From assembly GCA_963851085.1 (NCBI GenBank), contig CAWKNX010000003.1, positions 124,001-188,000 on the forward strand: a DNA stretch of 64,000 nucleotides, read 5' to 3'. Made by a program: the position numbers and the translations under genes. Shown here one piece after another: positions 27,012-36,192 of this stretch (positions are counted from its first letter, which is position 1; each line of letters opens with the position of its first letter). Source of the DNA: DATFVJ01 sp963851085 (GTDB lineage Bacteria; Actinomycetota; Actinomycetes; Streptosporangiales; Streptosporangiaceae). The notes beneath the pieces are model-generated. The model made no database searches and was not told the DNA's origin. It worked only from the letters and a program-made list of their open reading frames with translations.

Positions 27012-27908
27012 ATGACCAGGATCACCGGCGAGATCGTCATCGACGCACCAGCGGACGTGGTCTTCGACTTCGTCGCCGACCAGCGGAACGAGCCGGCCTA
27101 CAACCCGCACATGGTGCGATCCGCGAAGGTCACGCCGGGGCCGGTCGGGAAGGGCACCCAGTTCCGCTCGGCGGTCAGGTCCCGGGGCCGGCTCGCCGAG
27201 ATGGCCATCGAGTACACCGGCTTCCAGCGGCCATCCCGGCTGGCCTCGACCACGAGGATGGCTCAGGCCGAGTTCAGCGGGACGCTCACGTTCGAGCCGG
27301 CTGGCGCTGGCACGCGGCTGCGGTGGTCATGGGACGCCCGGTTCACCTGGCCGCTGCGGCTGCTGGCACCGGTCCTCGCCCGGGTGGGCGGACGGCAGGA
27401 ACGAGCGACGTGGGCAGGGCTCAAGCGGTACCTGGAGTCCTCGCAGCACGCGGCGGGCTCCGGAGCCGGGGAGCAGCCCGGCCCCGCACCCGCCGCGGCT
27501 GCGGACGGGGACGGCAGCCAGCCGCCCGGCCAGGGCCGGGCGGGCGCGGCGCTGCTGGCCGCGAGCGTGGCCGGGGCGGCGCTCGCGCCGCTTGCGCTGC
27601 GGCGGCTCGGCCGCGGCGGCAGCCTGCTGGTGGCAGCCGGCTGCGGGGCGCTGTTCGCCCGGGACGCCCAGATGACGCTGACCGGCGCGCCCGCCCGGCT
27701 CCGCCCGCTGCCCCGGCTCCTGCTCCGCACCGAGGTGCCGGTGTCCGGCAGCGCCGCCGGGGCCGCACTGCTGGCCTGCTGGCAGCAGCGGCCGGGCGTG
27801 GCCCGGGTGGCCGCGGCAGCCGCCGCGGCGACGTTCGCCGTCCACGCCGTTCGCGAGGCCATCTACCTCAGCCCGGGTCACGGCAGCGAGGAACCGGCCG
27901 CCCAGTAG
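27012..27908 (+). CDS. SRPBCC protein with hydrophobic C-terminal half
   Basis: Residues 1-150 form an SRPBCC (START-like) lipid- or ligand-binding fold: GEIVIDAPADVVFDFVADQR and NEPAYNPHMVRSAKVTPGPV, ending in WAGLKRYLE. A low-complexity Gly/Ala/Pro linker follows. The last 120 residues are Ala/Leu-rich with several likely membrane helices, not part of the usual fold. The start at 27012 is chosen for position right after the GyrI-like stop (8-nt gap). The fusion suggests a membrane-tethered ligand carrier. The junction might be a recent fusion. Confidence 0.8.
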   Translation: MTRITGEIVIDAPADVVFDFVADQRNEPAYNPHMVRSAKVTPGPVGKGTQFRSAVRSRGRLAEMAIEYTGFQRPSRLASTTRMAQAEFSGTLTFEPAGAGTRLRWSWDARFTWPLRLLAPVLARVGGRQERATWAGLKRYLESSQHAAGSGAGEQPGPAPAAAADGDGSQPPGQGRAGAALLAASVAGAALAPLALRRLGRGGSLLVAAGCGALFARDAQMTLTGAPARLRPLPRLLLRTEVPVSGSAAGAALLACWQQRPGVARVAAAAAAATFAVHAVREAIYLSPGHGSEEPAAQ

Positions 27909-27959
27909 AGTTCGGCGGCATGGGACGGCTGGACGGCCCGCTGGAGAGCACACCGGTTG

Positions 27960-28156
27960 CTGAGCAACTGGAGTGAGACACCATGGTGGATCCGGGCCTG
28001 GGTAACCAGGGCCTTGTAGATCTCACGGGCGATGTACCGCTTGAGGCAGCGCATGATCTCTTTCCTGGTCTTGCCCTCGGCGGTGCGCCGGGCCGCGTAG
28101 GCCTGGGTGCGCGGGTCGCAGGCAAGGCCGACGCCCGCCGCCTCGGCATCCGGCAT
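27960..28156 (-). pseudogene. IS110-family transposase fragment
   Basis: The reverse strand reads LACDPRTQAYAARRTAEGKT, then RKEIMRCLKRYIAREIYKAL, which is the C-terminal signature of IS110/IS116/IS902 transposases. The rest of the transposase and the catalytic DEDD residues are missing. It is a fossil inserted between the SRPBCC gene and the oxidoreductase gene. Confidence 0.7.
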
Positions 28157-28330
28157 CGGGCTGCAGATACGGCGCGGCGCGGCCCGGGGCGGTCACCCGC
28201 ACTGCCAGACGCATCCTGTCATGCCGCATAGTGCGTTGCCCCTCGCGCCGGCGGATTGCATGGGGTCAGTGCCGTGCACTGCTCCTTCGGTACGATTTGG
28301 TCAGCGGGGGTGTGATCATCCTGCTCGACG

Positions 28331-29296
28331 TCAGTCGACTGTGATGACCAGCTTGCCCTTGGCCCGCCCTTCGCCCAGGTGTCGTAGTGCGTGCGGGACC
28401 TCGCTGAGTGAGAACAGCCGGTCGATGACCGGCACGATGGTGCCCGCTCGGCAAAGTTCGGCGACGGTAACCAGGTCCTGCGGGTTGGGTTGAAGGACTA
28501 GGAGGCGTATCTTCTTGCCCGCCTTGCGTCCGATCAGCGGTCCCACGAGGAGCACCTGCAGCAGCGTCGAGACGGACCCGCCGACGTAGAGGTAGCGCCC
28601 GTTCGCCGCTAGGGCGCGCCGGTAGTCGAACGCAGAACGATGCGCGGCCAGATCGAGCACGAGGTCGTACTGTTCACTGGTCCTGGTGAAGTCCGTGCGG
28701 GTGTAGTCGACGACCTGGTCCGCGCCGAGCGAGCGCACGAAATCGAGCTTGCCGGCGTTATCGACTCCGGTCACCTGGGCGCCGGCCAGCTTGGCCAGCT
28801 GCACGGCGAACATGCCCGCACCCCCGCCGGCGCCGTTGACCAGCACCTTCTGCCCGGGCTGGACGCGTCCTTTGCGCCGTATCCCCTGCAGGGCGAGGAC
28901 GCCTGCCTGTGGGATGGCCGCCGCGTCCTCGAAGGACAAGCCGGCCGGCTTGGCAGCCAACGCCTGCTCCCGCGCGCACACGTACTCGGCGAAGCCGCCC
29001 ATCAGGGCGAGGTTGTCACCGAAGACCTCGTCGCCGGGCCGGAACCGCGAGACAGCCGGGCCGATGGCCTCGACCCGCCCGGCGACGTCGGATCCCAAGA
29101 TCCTGAAGCGTGGCCGCACGGGCCCGCCGATGCGCGCATACAATGGCTTGCCTCGCAGCGTCTCCCAGTCGGATGCGTTGACGGAGACTGCACGCACCTT
29201 GATCAGGACTTGGTCGTCGCTGGGGCGAGGCCGCTCGATGTCGTCGAGCCGCAACACCTCGGGTGGTCCGTACCGCGCGTACACAACCGCCTTCAT
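28331..29296 (-). CDS. Zinc-independent medium-chain dehydrogenase (quinone oxidoreductase-like)
   Basis: A 321-residue MDR-superfamily protein: MKAVVYARYGPPEVLRLDDI at the start and the NAD(P)-binding motif GAGGGAGMFAVQLAKLAGAQ (about residues 150-170), followed by VTGVDNAGKLDFVRSLGADQ. No structural zinc cysteines are seen. Such enzymes reduce quinones or enones with NADPH. It has its own transcription unit. The ATG at 29296 gives the canonical N-terminus. Confidence 0.92.
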   Translation of the reverse strand: MKAVVYARYGPPEVLRLDDIERPRPSDDQVLIKVRAVSVNASDWETLRGKPLYARIGGPVRPRFRILGSDVAGRVEAIGPAVSRFRPGDEVFGDNLALMGGFAEYVCAREQALAAKPAGLSFEDAAAIPQAGVLALQGIRRKGRVQPGQKVLVNGAGGGAGMFAVQLAKLAGAQVTGVDNAGKLDFVRSLGADQVVDYTRTDFTRTSEQYDLVLDLAAHRSAFDYRRALAANGRYLYVGGSVSTLLQVLLVGPLIGRKAGKKIRLLVLQPNPQDLVTVAELCRAGTIVPVIDRLFSLSEVPHALRHLGEGRAKGKLVITVD

Positions 29297-29871
29297 GCCC
29301 CAGCAGTATCACCGACGGCGTCCACGCATAATGGCCGCGGCACTAGTCCAATGTGCCAGGGGCGGCGTTTCTTGATCAGACGTGCTGTCGTGAACAGACG
29401 TGCTCTCATAGCCCCGATGCGTTCGCTGTCGTTCCGTGTTGAGGACGTTCCGCAGGCGCGGGGGCGCAGTCCCGCCGATATGGGCGCCGGACCAGGCACG
29501 CCGACATGGTCGGCGCGGCCGCTCACGAGTGGGTGATCTGCGTTTGCTGGTGCCGACCGGTAAGTCCTGGTGCTGGACGGCCAGTTCGACGTGGCGCTGC
29601 GAGAAGCGGGCGGCGAGCGGCCGTCAGATCTCGCCGGGAGCGTTCGCGCCGGGCATCGGTAAGCGGCGAAACAAGCAGGTGCCACGGCGGGTGAAGTGGT
29701 ATCGGCCCAGGTCACCGATTCGGTACGGCGTGAAGGCGGCCCCCAAGCTGAGCTGCGGGTGCACGGATCACAAGCCCAGCACGACCTGCCGGACCTTGCG
29801 CGACGTCGGGGCTAGTGGTTGCGTAAGAGTGTTCTACGTGGTGACCGGCTGCGGGTGGATCGGAGGAATCG
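29297..29871. other. Long non-coding stretch before MMPL gene
   Basis: No gene is supported in 575 bases, though frames on both strands stay open for 60-140 codons. Codon bias does not favour any of them. The MMPL ribosome-binding site GGAGGA lies just before 29872. Confidence 0.45.
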
Positions 29872-32016
29872 ATGAGCAGAGCACGAAGGATCGCAGAGAT
29901 TCCGGCCGGGAGCTGGACCAAGTGGATCGTTGTGGGCTTCTGGGTGGTCGTGCTCGTCGTGGCCATCCCGCTGTCAAGCAAGCTCATGGGTGCGGAGAAG
30001 AACGACGCCAGCGCCTGGCTGCCCGCGGGCGCCGAGTCGACCAAGGTTCTCAACGTGCAGGCGCACTTCCAGTCGCCCAACATCTTCCCCGCGGTCGTTG
30101 TCTACCAGCGCGCCTCGGGTCTCACCGCCGCGGACCGGGCGAAGGCCGCCGCCGACGCCAAGAATTTCGCCGCCCTCCCCGGCGTCGGCCCAGGCCAGGT
30201 GGCAGGCCCGATCCCATCGGCCGACGGCAAGGCCATCCAGACCATCATCCAGGTCAACCTGGGCAACAACGGCTGGAACGGCGCGGCGAAGGCCGCGGAC
30301 TCGATCCGCGTGATCACGGCGTTGAACGCGAACGGCCTGACCTCCCACCTCACCGGGCCGCTCGGGTACGCGGCCGACAACAGCAAGGTATTCAACGGCA
30401 TCGACAGCACGCTGCTATACGCGACCCTGGCGGTCGTCATCGTGATCTTGCTGATCACGTACCGGAGCCCGGTGCTGTGGCTGCTGCCGGTGGTCTCGTC
30501 CGGAGTGGCGCTGATCACCGCCGAGGCGGTGATCTACCTGCTCGCGGCGCACGCCGGCCTGACGGTCAACGCGCAGAGCGCCGGCATCCTGTATGTGCTG
30601 GTCTTCGGCGCTAGCACGGATTATGCGCTGCTGATCGTCGCGCGCTACCGGGAGGAACTGCGCCGCCACGACCGCCGCCACGCGGCGATGGCCGAGGCGC
30701 TGCGGCGCGCGGGCCCGGCGATCATCGCGAGCGGAAGCACCGTCATCCTCGCGCTGCTGACGCTGCTCGCCGCAGATCTGCAGTCGACGAAGAGCCTGGG
30801 TCCGGTGCTTGCCATCGGCGTCGCGGTCGGCATGCTCGCCATGCTCACCCTGCTGCCGGCCCTGCTGGTGACCTTCCCCCGCGGGGTCTTCTGGCCGTAC
30901 CGGCCGAGTTACGGCACGGCCGAGCCGACTGCCCGCGGGCTGTGGGCGCGGGTCGGCTGGCGCATCGCCCCGCGGCCGCGGAAGGTATGGATCACCACTG
31001 CCGTGGTGCTGGGCGTCATGGCGCTGGGGTTGACCGGCCTGAAGGCCAGTGGTCTGACCAACGCGCAATCCTTCCGCGGGCATCCCGATTCGGTGATCGG
31101 CGAAACCGTGCTCGCCCGGCACTTCCCGGCCGGCGCGGGCCAGCCCGTTGTCGTCATCGGCAATGAAAGCGCGGCCGCACTGCGGTCCGCCTTCGCCGCC
31201 ACCCCGGGAATCGCCAGCGTGACGCCACCGGTGGCCCGGGCGGGCCACGTCTACCTCGAGGGAACGCTGACCTCGCCGCCGGACAGCCAGGCGGCGTACG
31301 ACACGATCGACCGGGTGCGGTCCGCGGTCCACGCGGTTCCCGGTGCCGACGCCCTGGTCGGCGGCACCACAGCGATCAACCTGGACGTGGCGCGCGCATC
31401 CGCGCACGACCGCAATGTCATCATCCCGCTCATTCTCGTCGTGGTGTTCATCATCCTCGGGCTGCTGCTGCGGTCGCTGGCGGCGCCGTTGGTCCTGACC
31501 GCCACGGTGGTGCTCTCGTTCGCTGCCGCCCTCGGCTTCAGCGCCTTCTTCTTCAACCACGTGTTCGGGTTCGGCGGGGCCGACACCGCGTTCCCGCTGT
31601 TCGTGTTCGTGTTCCTGGTCGCGCTCGGCATCGACTACAACATCTTCCTGATGACGCGGGTGCGGGAGGAGGCGAACAGGCGCGACGCCCGGCGCGGCGC
31701 GCTCGTCGGGCTTGCCGCGACCGGCGGGGTGATCACCTCAGCCGGCTTCGTGCTCGCTGGCACGTTCGCCGTCCTGGCCACGATCCCGTCCACGTTCCTG
31801 ACCGAACTGGGGTTCGCGGTCGCGTTCGGCGTCCTGCTCGACACGATCATCGTGCGGTCCGTGCTCGTCACGGCGCTGAACCTGGACATCGGCCGGTGGA
31901 TGTGGTGGCCAAGCAGGCTGGCACACAAGCCGGACCCGGCACGGCACGAACTCAGCCAGGAGCGTGTCGCCGCCCTGACGCCGACTGACCAGATGACCGC
32001 GAGCCGGACGCCGTAG
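29872..32016 (+). CDS. MMPL/RND-family transporter
   Basis: A 714-residue MMPL protein. An N-terminal helix (WIVVGFWVVVLVVAIPLSSK) precedes a first periplasmic loop and a five-helix bundle containing LVFGASTDYALLIVARYREE. A second loop and second bundle carry VFVFLVALGIDYNIFLMTRV. The conserved membrane Asp-Tyr pairs (DYALL and DYNIF) drive proton-coupled export. Substrates of this family are lipids, siderophores or drugs. ATG 29872 is preceded by GGAGGA. The C-terminal tail is short. It converges with the sedolisin operon, separated by a 9-bp hairpin. Confidence 0.94.
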   Translation: MSRARRIAEIPAGSWTKWIVVGFWVVVLVVAIPLSSKLMGAEKNDASAWLPAGAESTKVLNVQAHFQSPNIFPAVVVYQRASGLTAADRAKAAADAKNFAALPGVGPGQVAGPIPSADGKAIQTIIQVNLGNNGWNGAAKAADSIRVITALNANGLTSHLTGPLGYAADNSKVFNGIDSTLLYATLAVVIVILLITYRSPVLWLLPVVSSGVALITAEAVIYLLAAHAGLTVNAQSAGILYVLVFGASTDYALLIVARYREELRRHDRRHAAMAEALRRAGPAIIASGSTVILALLTLLAADLQSTKSLGPVLAIGVAVGMLAMLTLLPALLVTFPRGVFWPYRPSYGTAEPTARGLWARVGWRIAPRPRKVWITTAVVLGVMALGLTGLKASGLTNAQSFRGHPDSVIGETVLARHFPAGAGQPVVVIGNESAAALRSAFAATPGIASVTPPVARAGHVYLEGTLTSPPDSQAAYDTIDRVRSAVHAVPGADALVGGTTAINLDVARASAHDRNVIIPLILVVVFIILGLLLRSLAAPLVLTATVVLSFAAALGFSAFFFNHVFGFGGADTAFPLFVFVFLVALGIDYNIFLMTRVREEANRRDARRGALVGLAATGGVITSAGFVLAGTFAVLATIPSTFLTELGFAVAFGVLLDTIIVRSVLVTALNLDIGRWMWWPSRLAHKPDPARHELSQERVAALTPTDQMTASRTP

Positions 32017-32030
32017 GAAGACGATCATTA

Positions 32031-32071
32031 TGCCTAACGGCTCCGCGGGCTAACCTCGCCAGCGTTAGGCA
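32031..32071. terminator. Hairpin between converging genes
   Basis: TGCCTAACG (32031-32039) and CGTTAGGCA (32063-32071) form a perfect 9-bp stem with a 23-nt loop. It lies between the rightward MMPL gene and the leftward truncated sedolisin, so it may end both transcripts. Confidence 0.65.
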
Positions 32072-32100
32072 GGCAGCGGTTCACCGCCGCAGCGAGTGTC

Positions 32101-33210
32101 TTACATATCGCGACGCCTGCGACCGCCGCGATCACGTAAGTGAAGCTCTTGTAATGGCCCGTTGGCAGCCCGGACAGGTCGGGCTCCGCGCCAGGCGCCG
32201 ATGCCGGCGACGCCGTCCTGGTAGCCGGGCCGGGTGAACAGGCGGCTGAAGCCGCCACCCGAGCCCTGGAACTGCGTTCCCGGGGTGCCGTAGGGCAGGC
32301 ACCACGCGGTCTCGCCAGTGTATGCGCCCGTCTTGTGGCTGGCAGTGAGGCTGGTGCCGCCGACCGCGAGCACCAGCGGGTCCGAGGCCGGCAGGCTGAC
32401 CTCCGTGACCGGGGGGAAGCTGCCGCCGGTCAGGCCCTCGATCACATGGCACGGCTCGCCGGCCGCTCCGACGTCGCCCGAGGCGGCGACCACCGTGACG
32501 TGATGGACGGCGGCAGCTTGCAGCGCCGAGTTCAGCTGGCCGACCTCGGCGCGGGTGTCGCAATGCTCTCCTCCGGCCTGGCCGGCGGCGCTGATCGAGA
32601 TGACGCTGCCCTGGGAGAGGCCGAGCCGGATCGCGGCAACGGCGGCAGCGACCGCGTTCGGCGGGTTGTCCAGGGCCGTCGGCTTGAGCAGCACCACGGT
32701 GATCGCAGCGCCGGGAGCCACAGCGTGGGCCATCGCGGCGTCCAGTACCTCCTCCCCGTTGGCCAGCCAGGGGGAGGCTGCCGGGGCGAGGCTGGTCACA
32801 ACGCTCAGCGGGGCGGCGGGCAGGCCGAAGAGCTGATCGAATCGCGCCAGATCCTGGCGGAGGTCGCTCACCTCGGGCGGGGAGGGCCGCTGATAGCCGA
32901 GCTCGGGCAGCACGACGGTCTCGCCGTGGCCGTTGATCCCGTGATCCAGCAGCGGCTTGATCCCGTAGGCCACCTGGAGTTGACGCGGCGTGTAACAGGT
33001 CGTCACCGAATCGCAGTCCGCGGTCCAGCCGAAGGGCGGATTGGGTGTCGCCGGTCCGGCGGCGGGGTGGGCGGCCGGGTTGCACCCGCCGGCCGCGACC
33101 AGCATTCCGGTCACGGCCACGCCCGCGGCTGCGACCCCCAGCCTAGGGTGTCGCGCGACACCCGGCCGTGCGGGCACGCTGAACCTGATCATGTCGGTTC
33201 CGGTACTCAC
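32101..33210 (-). CDS. Lipoprotein sedolisin (S53 peptidase), truncated
   Basis: The protein starts at GTG 33210, overlapping the upstream stop (GTGA). Residues 25-43 form a lipoprotein signal with Cys43 after VTGMLVAAGG. The S53 fold is visible: Glu153/154 and Asp157 in NGEEVLDAAMAH, the oxyanion Asp in VAASGDVGA (246) and GGFSRLFTRPGYQDGVAGIG. After that the frame becomes low-quality (WRGARPVRAA) and stops. The GTS-A-x-P segment with the nucleophile serine is missing, as is an N-terminal prodomain. It is probably inactive. It is last in a six-gene operon. Confidence 0.75.
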   Translation of the reverse strand: MSTGTDMIRFSVPARPGVARHPRLGVAAAGVAVTGMLVAAGGCNPAAHPAAGPATPNPPFGWTADCDSVTTCYTPRQLQVAYGIKPLLDHGINGHGETVVLPELGYQRPSPPEVSDLRQDLARFDQLFGLPAAPLSVVTSLAPAASPWLANGEEVLDAAMAHAVAPGAAITVVLLKPTALDNPPNAVAAAVAAIRLGLSQGSVISISAAGQAGGEHCDTRAEVGQLNSALQAAAVHHVTVVAASGDVGAAGEPCHVIEGLTGGSFPPVTEVSLPASDPLVLAVGGTSLTASHKTGAYTGETAWCLPYGTPGTQFQGSGGGFSRLFTRPGYQDGVAGIGAWRGARPVRAANGPLQELHLRDRGGRRRRDM

Positions 33211-33887
33211 TCGGGGGCGGAGCGGCGGCTAGAGTCACGGGCGCCGAGGACCGTAACGGCCACGATCCCGGCCGCGAACACGCCGCCAGCGCAGAGTGCC
33301 CCGCCGAGGTCGTGCGGCGGCCGGGCGGGCCAGATCCACGGCGTGGTCCAGCCCGCCGCGAGCGCGCCCTCGGTGACCAGCAGGTAGGCCATCGGGCCGG
33401 CCCACCCGAACGCGCCGCCCGCCGCGGCCGCGGCCAGCAGGCCGGTGCCGGTCATGCCGGCCAGGTTGCGGAGCATGGCCAGGGTGCCGCCCGGCAGGTA
33501 CCCGCCGGTGGCCCCGGCGGCCAGCGCGCCGGCCGCGGCCGCGGTGAGCAGCACCGCGGCGCCCATCCGCAGCCAGGGGAGCCATCGGCCGGTGGCGCGT
33601 TCCGGCTCGCCGAACGGCCCATAGGTCGTGACCGCGATGACGGCGGCGGCCCCGGTCTCGATCACCAGCGGCACCACCTGCTGGGCGGCTGGGCCGCCGG
33701 CGATGTTCCAGTGCCAGTGCAGCGCGGCCCACAGTAGCGCGCCCAGCCCCGCCAGGAGCCCGAGGGCGGCCGGGACCCGGCGGCTTACCAGGTACAGGCC
33801 CGCCAGCCGCAGCCAGGCGGGCGCCACCCGTGCCGCCGGGGCCTGCGCTGCTCCCGGCAGTGATCCGCGTACCCCGGCGGTGGTCAT
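33207..33887 (-). CDS. Polytopic membrane protein of sigma/ABC operon
   Basis: A 226-residue protein with about six hydrophobic segments (for example LGLLAGLGALLWAALHWHW, then VLLTAAAAGALAAGATGGYL). It has no catalytic motif and belongs to no family I recognise. Overlaps of 4 nt with the permease upstream and the sedolisin downstream make it a true member of the operon. It probably works as a second membrane subunit or partner of the ABC transporter. A Met at the TTG/GTG-like start is supported only by the overlap. Confidence 0.68.
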   Translation of the reverse strand: MTTAGVRGSLPGAAQAPAARVAPAWLRLAGLYLVSRRVPAALGLLAGLGALLWAALHWHWNIAGGPAAQQVVPLVIETGAAAVIAVTTYGPFGEPERATGRWLPWLRMGAAVLLTAAAAGALAAGATGGYLPGGTLAMLRNLAGMTGTGLLAAAAAGGAFGWAGPMAYLLVTEGALAAGWTTPWIWPARPPHDLGGALCAGGVFAAGIVAVTVLGARDSSRRSAPE

Positions 33888-35431
33888 GGCAGCTGCGCCA
33901 GGGTGAGCTGGCCGACCCGCAGCGCGGCCAGGTGGGCGGCGAGCCAGGCGTGCCGGGCGGTGGTCGGCAGCGCGGCAAACCGACTGGCAGCGGCATAGAT
34001 TGGCCCGCTCGCTGGCCCCGGCCCAGACCCCGACACGTGCCCGGGCGCCGGCCCCAGCAGCCCGGCAACGGCCAGCGCCTTGGGCTGCGCGGCGAACGGC
34101 ACGCCAGCGCCCTGCAGCAGGGCCGCCTGAACCGCCTGCTGCGCCGAAGTGCCGGCACCGGTGCCCGCGCCCACGAACGCATGCACGAACAGCACCCGCA
34201 GCTGGTCAGCGAACTGTGGCGCGGTCTCGCGGCCGTCCGTAAAGCCGACCGAGCCCGGCAGCGTGCTCAGCGCGTCGAGCACCATGCGGAGCACTGGCGG
34301 CCGCCCGCTGATCGTCATCGCCTGGCCGCCGCCACCCTCGCCCCTCGAGTAGCTCCCGGCCACCTGGGTGACGCGGGCCGGCGCGCCCGGCAGGCCGGCC
34401 ATCTCGGCGAGCACCGGACGCAGCGCGGCCGTCACGTCCGGCAGGTAGCGGCGATAAGCCGGGTTCAGGCACACCGGAACCCCGGCGGCGCGGCCGCAGA
34501 CCGGGGTGTAGCGGATCGGCCGGTCATTGGCCGCGTCGTGCAGCGCGGGGATGACCATGCCATGCGGCCCCAGCCGGGCGGTATCGGCGAGGCCAGCGGC
34601 GGTCCCGGCCGCCGCCACCCCGGCCAGCGTGACCACCACGGCGGCCCGCCGCAGTGATGTACCGCCGACCCGGGCGGGCAGGCCGGGCAGGCCGAGTGCC
34701 GCGACCGCGATCCCGGCCAGGAACATCACCCGGGCGATCGGCAGATCCGGCAGGTAGGGGTAGAAGATCCCGGACATGGGCTGGTAGTTGCCGTTGGAGT
34801 TGGTCGGCAGGATCAGCGCCCACCCGCTGGTGTGGCTGAACCCGGTCTGCGACGACATCGCCATGGCCAGGAAGGCGCCGAATGCGGCCAGTGGCGCGGC
34901 GAACCGGCTGGGGAAGAATGCGCCAACGGCAAACCCCGCCGCGCTGAAGGCGATCACGGCCGTCGCGCCGACCGCCACCCACCACCACGGCGGCGAGCCC
35001 TGCATGCCCTGGTGTGCGTAGACCCCGAACATCACGCCCACGAAGACCAGGTAGGCCCCCACCGCCCAGATAGCGGTCGCGGCCCAGGTGGCAAGCTGGG
35101 CGGCGTAACGGGGCCGGGCGGCGGCCGTCACCAGGTCGGTCGTGCCGCGCCGGCCGTCCCGCGACCCCATCCAGGCCGCCACGCCCGCCACGAACGGCCC
35201 GAAGTCGATGATCGTGTGACCCTGGCCCATGTTCCAGAACGTGCGCCATATCCACAATGGCGGCATGGCCGTGCTGGGCCGGTAGGAGTCGAACCAGAAC
35301 AGCGCGGCGATCAGCGGCAGGATCCACGGCATCGCGTTGCGGCGCAGCTCAATCCGCAGCAGCCGGGCCGCGCTCAGCGGGGCCGCGCGCCGGGCGCGCG
35401 GCCGCACCGGGGCGCCGGTCACGGCGGTCAT
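33884..35431 (-). CDS. Large ABC-type permease subunit
   Basis: A 515-residue protein starting at 35431 inside the stop of the ATPase gene (ATGA). The N-terminal 300 residues hold about seven helices (WILPLIAALFWFDSYRPSTA, FGPFVAGVAAWMGSRDGRRG, the latter like ABC-2 permeases). The last 210 residues are largely extracytoplasmic and rich in Gly, Ala and Pro, with two Cys in TPVCGRAAGVPVCL. It should be the translocation pore for the preceding ATPase. The substrate is unknown. Confidence 0.8.
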   Translation of the reverse strand: MTAVTGAPVRPRARRAAPLSAARLLRIELRRNAMPWILPLIAALFWFDSYRPSTAMPPLWIWRTFWNMGQGHTIIDFGPFVAGVAAWMGSRDGRRGTTDLVTAAARPRYAAQLATWAATAIWAVGAYLVFVGVMFGVYAHQGMQGSPPWWWVAVGATAVIAFSAAGFAVGAFFPSRFAAPLAAFGAFLAMAMSSQTGFSHTSGWALILPTNSNGNYQPMSGIFYPYLPDLPIARVMFLAGIAVAALGLPGLPARVGGTSLRRAAVVVTLAGVAAAGTAAGLADTARLGPHGMVIPALHDAANDRPIRYTPVCGRAAGVPVCLNPAYRRYLPDVTAALRPVLAEMAGLPGAPARVTQVAGSYSRGEGGGGQAMTISGRPPVLRMVLDALSTLPGSVGFTDGRETAPQFADQLRVLFVHAFVGAGTGAGTSAQQAVQAALLQGAGVPFAAQPKALAVAGLLGPAPGHVSGSGPGPASGPIYAAASRFAALPTTARHAWLAAHLAALRVGQLTLAQLP

Positions 35432-36192
35432 GACCGCGCCGCCGGGATCGATCGCGCCGCCGCAAGCACCGCGCTGTAGCCGCGCTCCAGCGGCGCATCG
35501 CCCGCCGCGCCGCTGCCTTCGCCGCGGGCGGTCAGCTCGTCCGGGGTGCCGTGGAAGACGATCTTCCCGGCGTCCATCAGCGCGACCTCGGTGCACGCCG
35601 CTCCAACGTCCTCGACCAGATGCGTGGAGACGATGACGGTGGCGCGCTGGCCGAGGTCACGGAGCAGGGCACGGAACGCCACCCGCTGCTCCGGGTCCAG
35701 CCCGGCGGTCGGCTCGTCCAGCAGCAGCAGCTCCGGCTCGTTCACGATCGCCTGCGCGATCCCCACCCGCCGCAGCATCCCGCCGGACAGGGTGCGCAAC
35801 TTGGCCCGGGCCCTGTCCCCCAGGCCCACGTGCTCGATAGCGGCCGCCACCGCGGCCGGCACCCGGCCCGGCGGCATGTCCTTGAGCAGCGCGAAGTACT
35901 CCACGAACTCCGCGACCGTGAAGCCCGGGTAGTAGCCCAGGTTCTGCGGCAGGTAGCCAAGCCGGCGCCGGATCTTCCGCCGCGGGCCAAAGGAGCCGGG
36001 GTCGCGGCCGAGCAGCCGCAGCCTGCCCGATGACGGCGGCAGGACCGTGGCCATCATCCGCAGCAGCGACGTCTTGCCCGCACCGTTCGGCCCCAGCAGC
36101 CCGAACACCCCAGGCCCGGCCTTCAGGCTCACCTCGTCCACCGCCCGGGTGCGACCGAACCGCCGGGTCAGGTCGGCTATCTCGACGTTCAT
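35428..36192 (-). CDS. ABC transporter ATP-binding protein
   Basis: A 254-residue ATPase with Walker A GPNGAGKTS (34-42), Q-loop YLPQNLGYYPGFTVAEFVEY, signature TLSGGMLRRVGIA, Walker B LLLLDEPTAGLDPEQ and STHLVEDVGA. It overlaps its neighbours by 4 nt on both sides. The chosen start MNVEIADLTRRFG is the conserved beginning of the nucleotide-binding domain. With the following permease it forms a bacteriocin/antibiotic-type or cell-envelope exporter. Confidence 0.93.
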   Translation of the reverse strand: MNVEIADLTRRFGRTRAVDEVSLKAGPGVFGLLGPNGAGKTSLLRMMATVLPPSSGRLRLLGRDPGSFGPRRKIRRRLGYLPQNLGYYPGFTVAEFVEYFALLKDMPPGRVPAAVAAAIEHVGLGDRARAKLRTLSGGMLRRVGIAQAIVNEPELLLLDEPTAGLDPEQRVAFRALLRDLGQRATVIVSTHLVEDVGAACTEVALMDAGKIVFHGTPDELTARGEGSGAAGDAPLERGYSAVLAAARSIPAARS

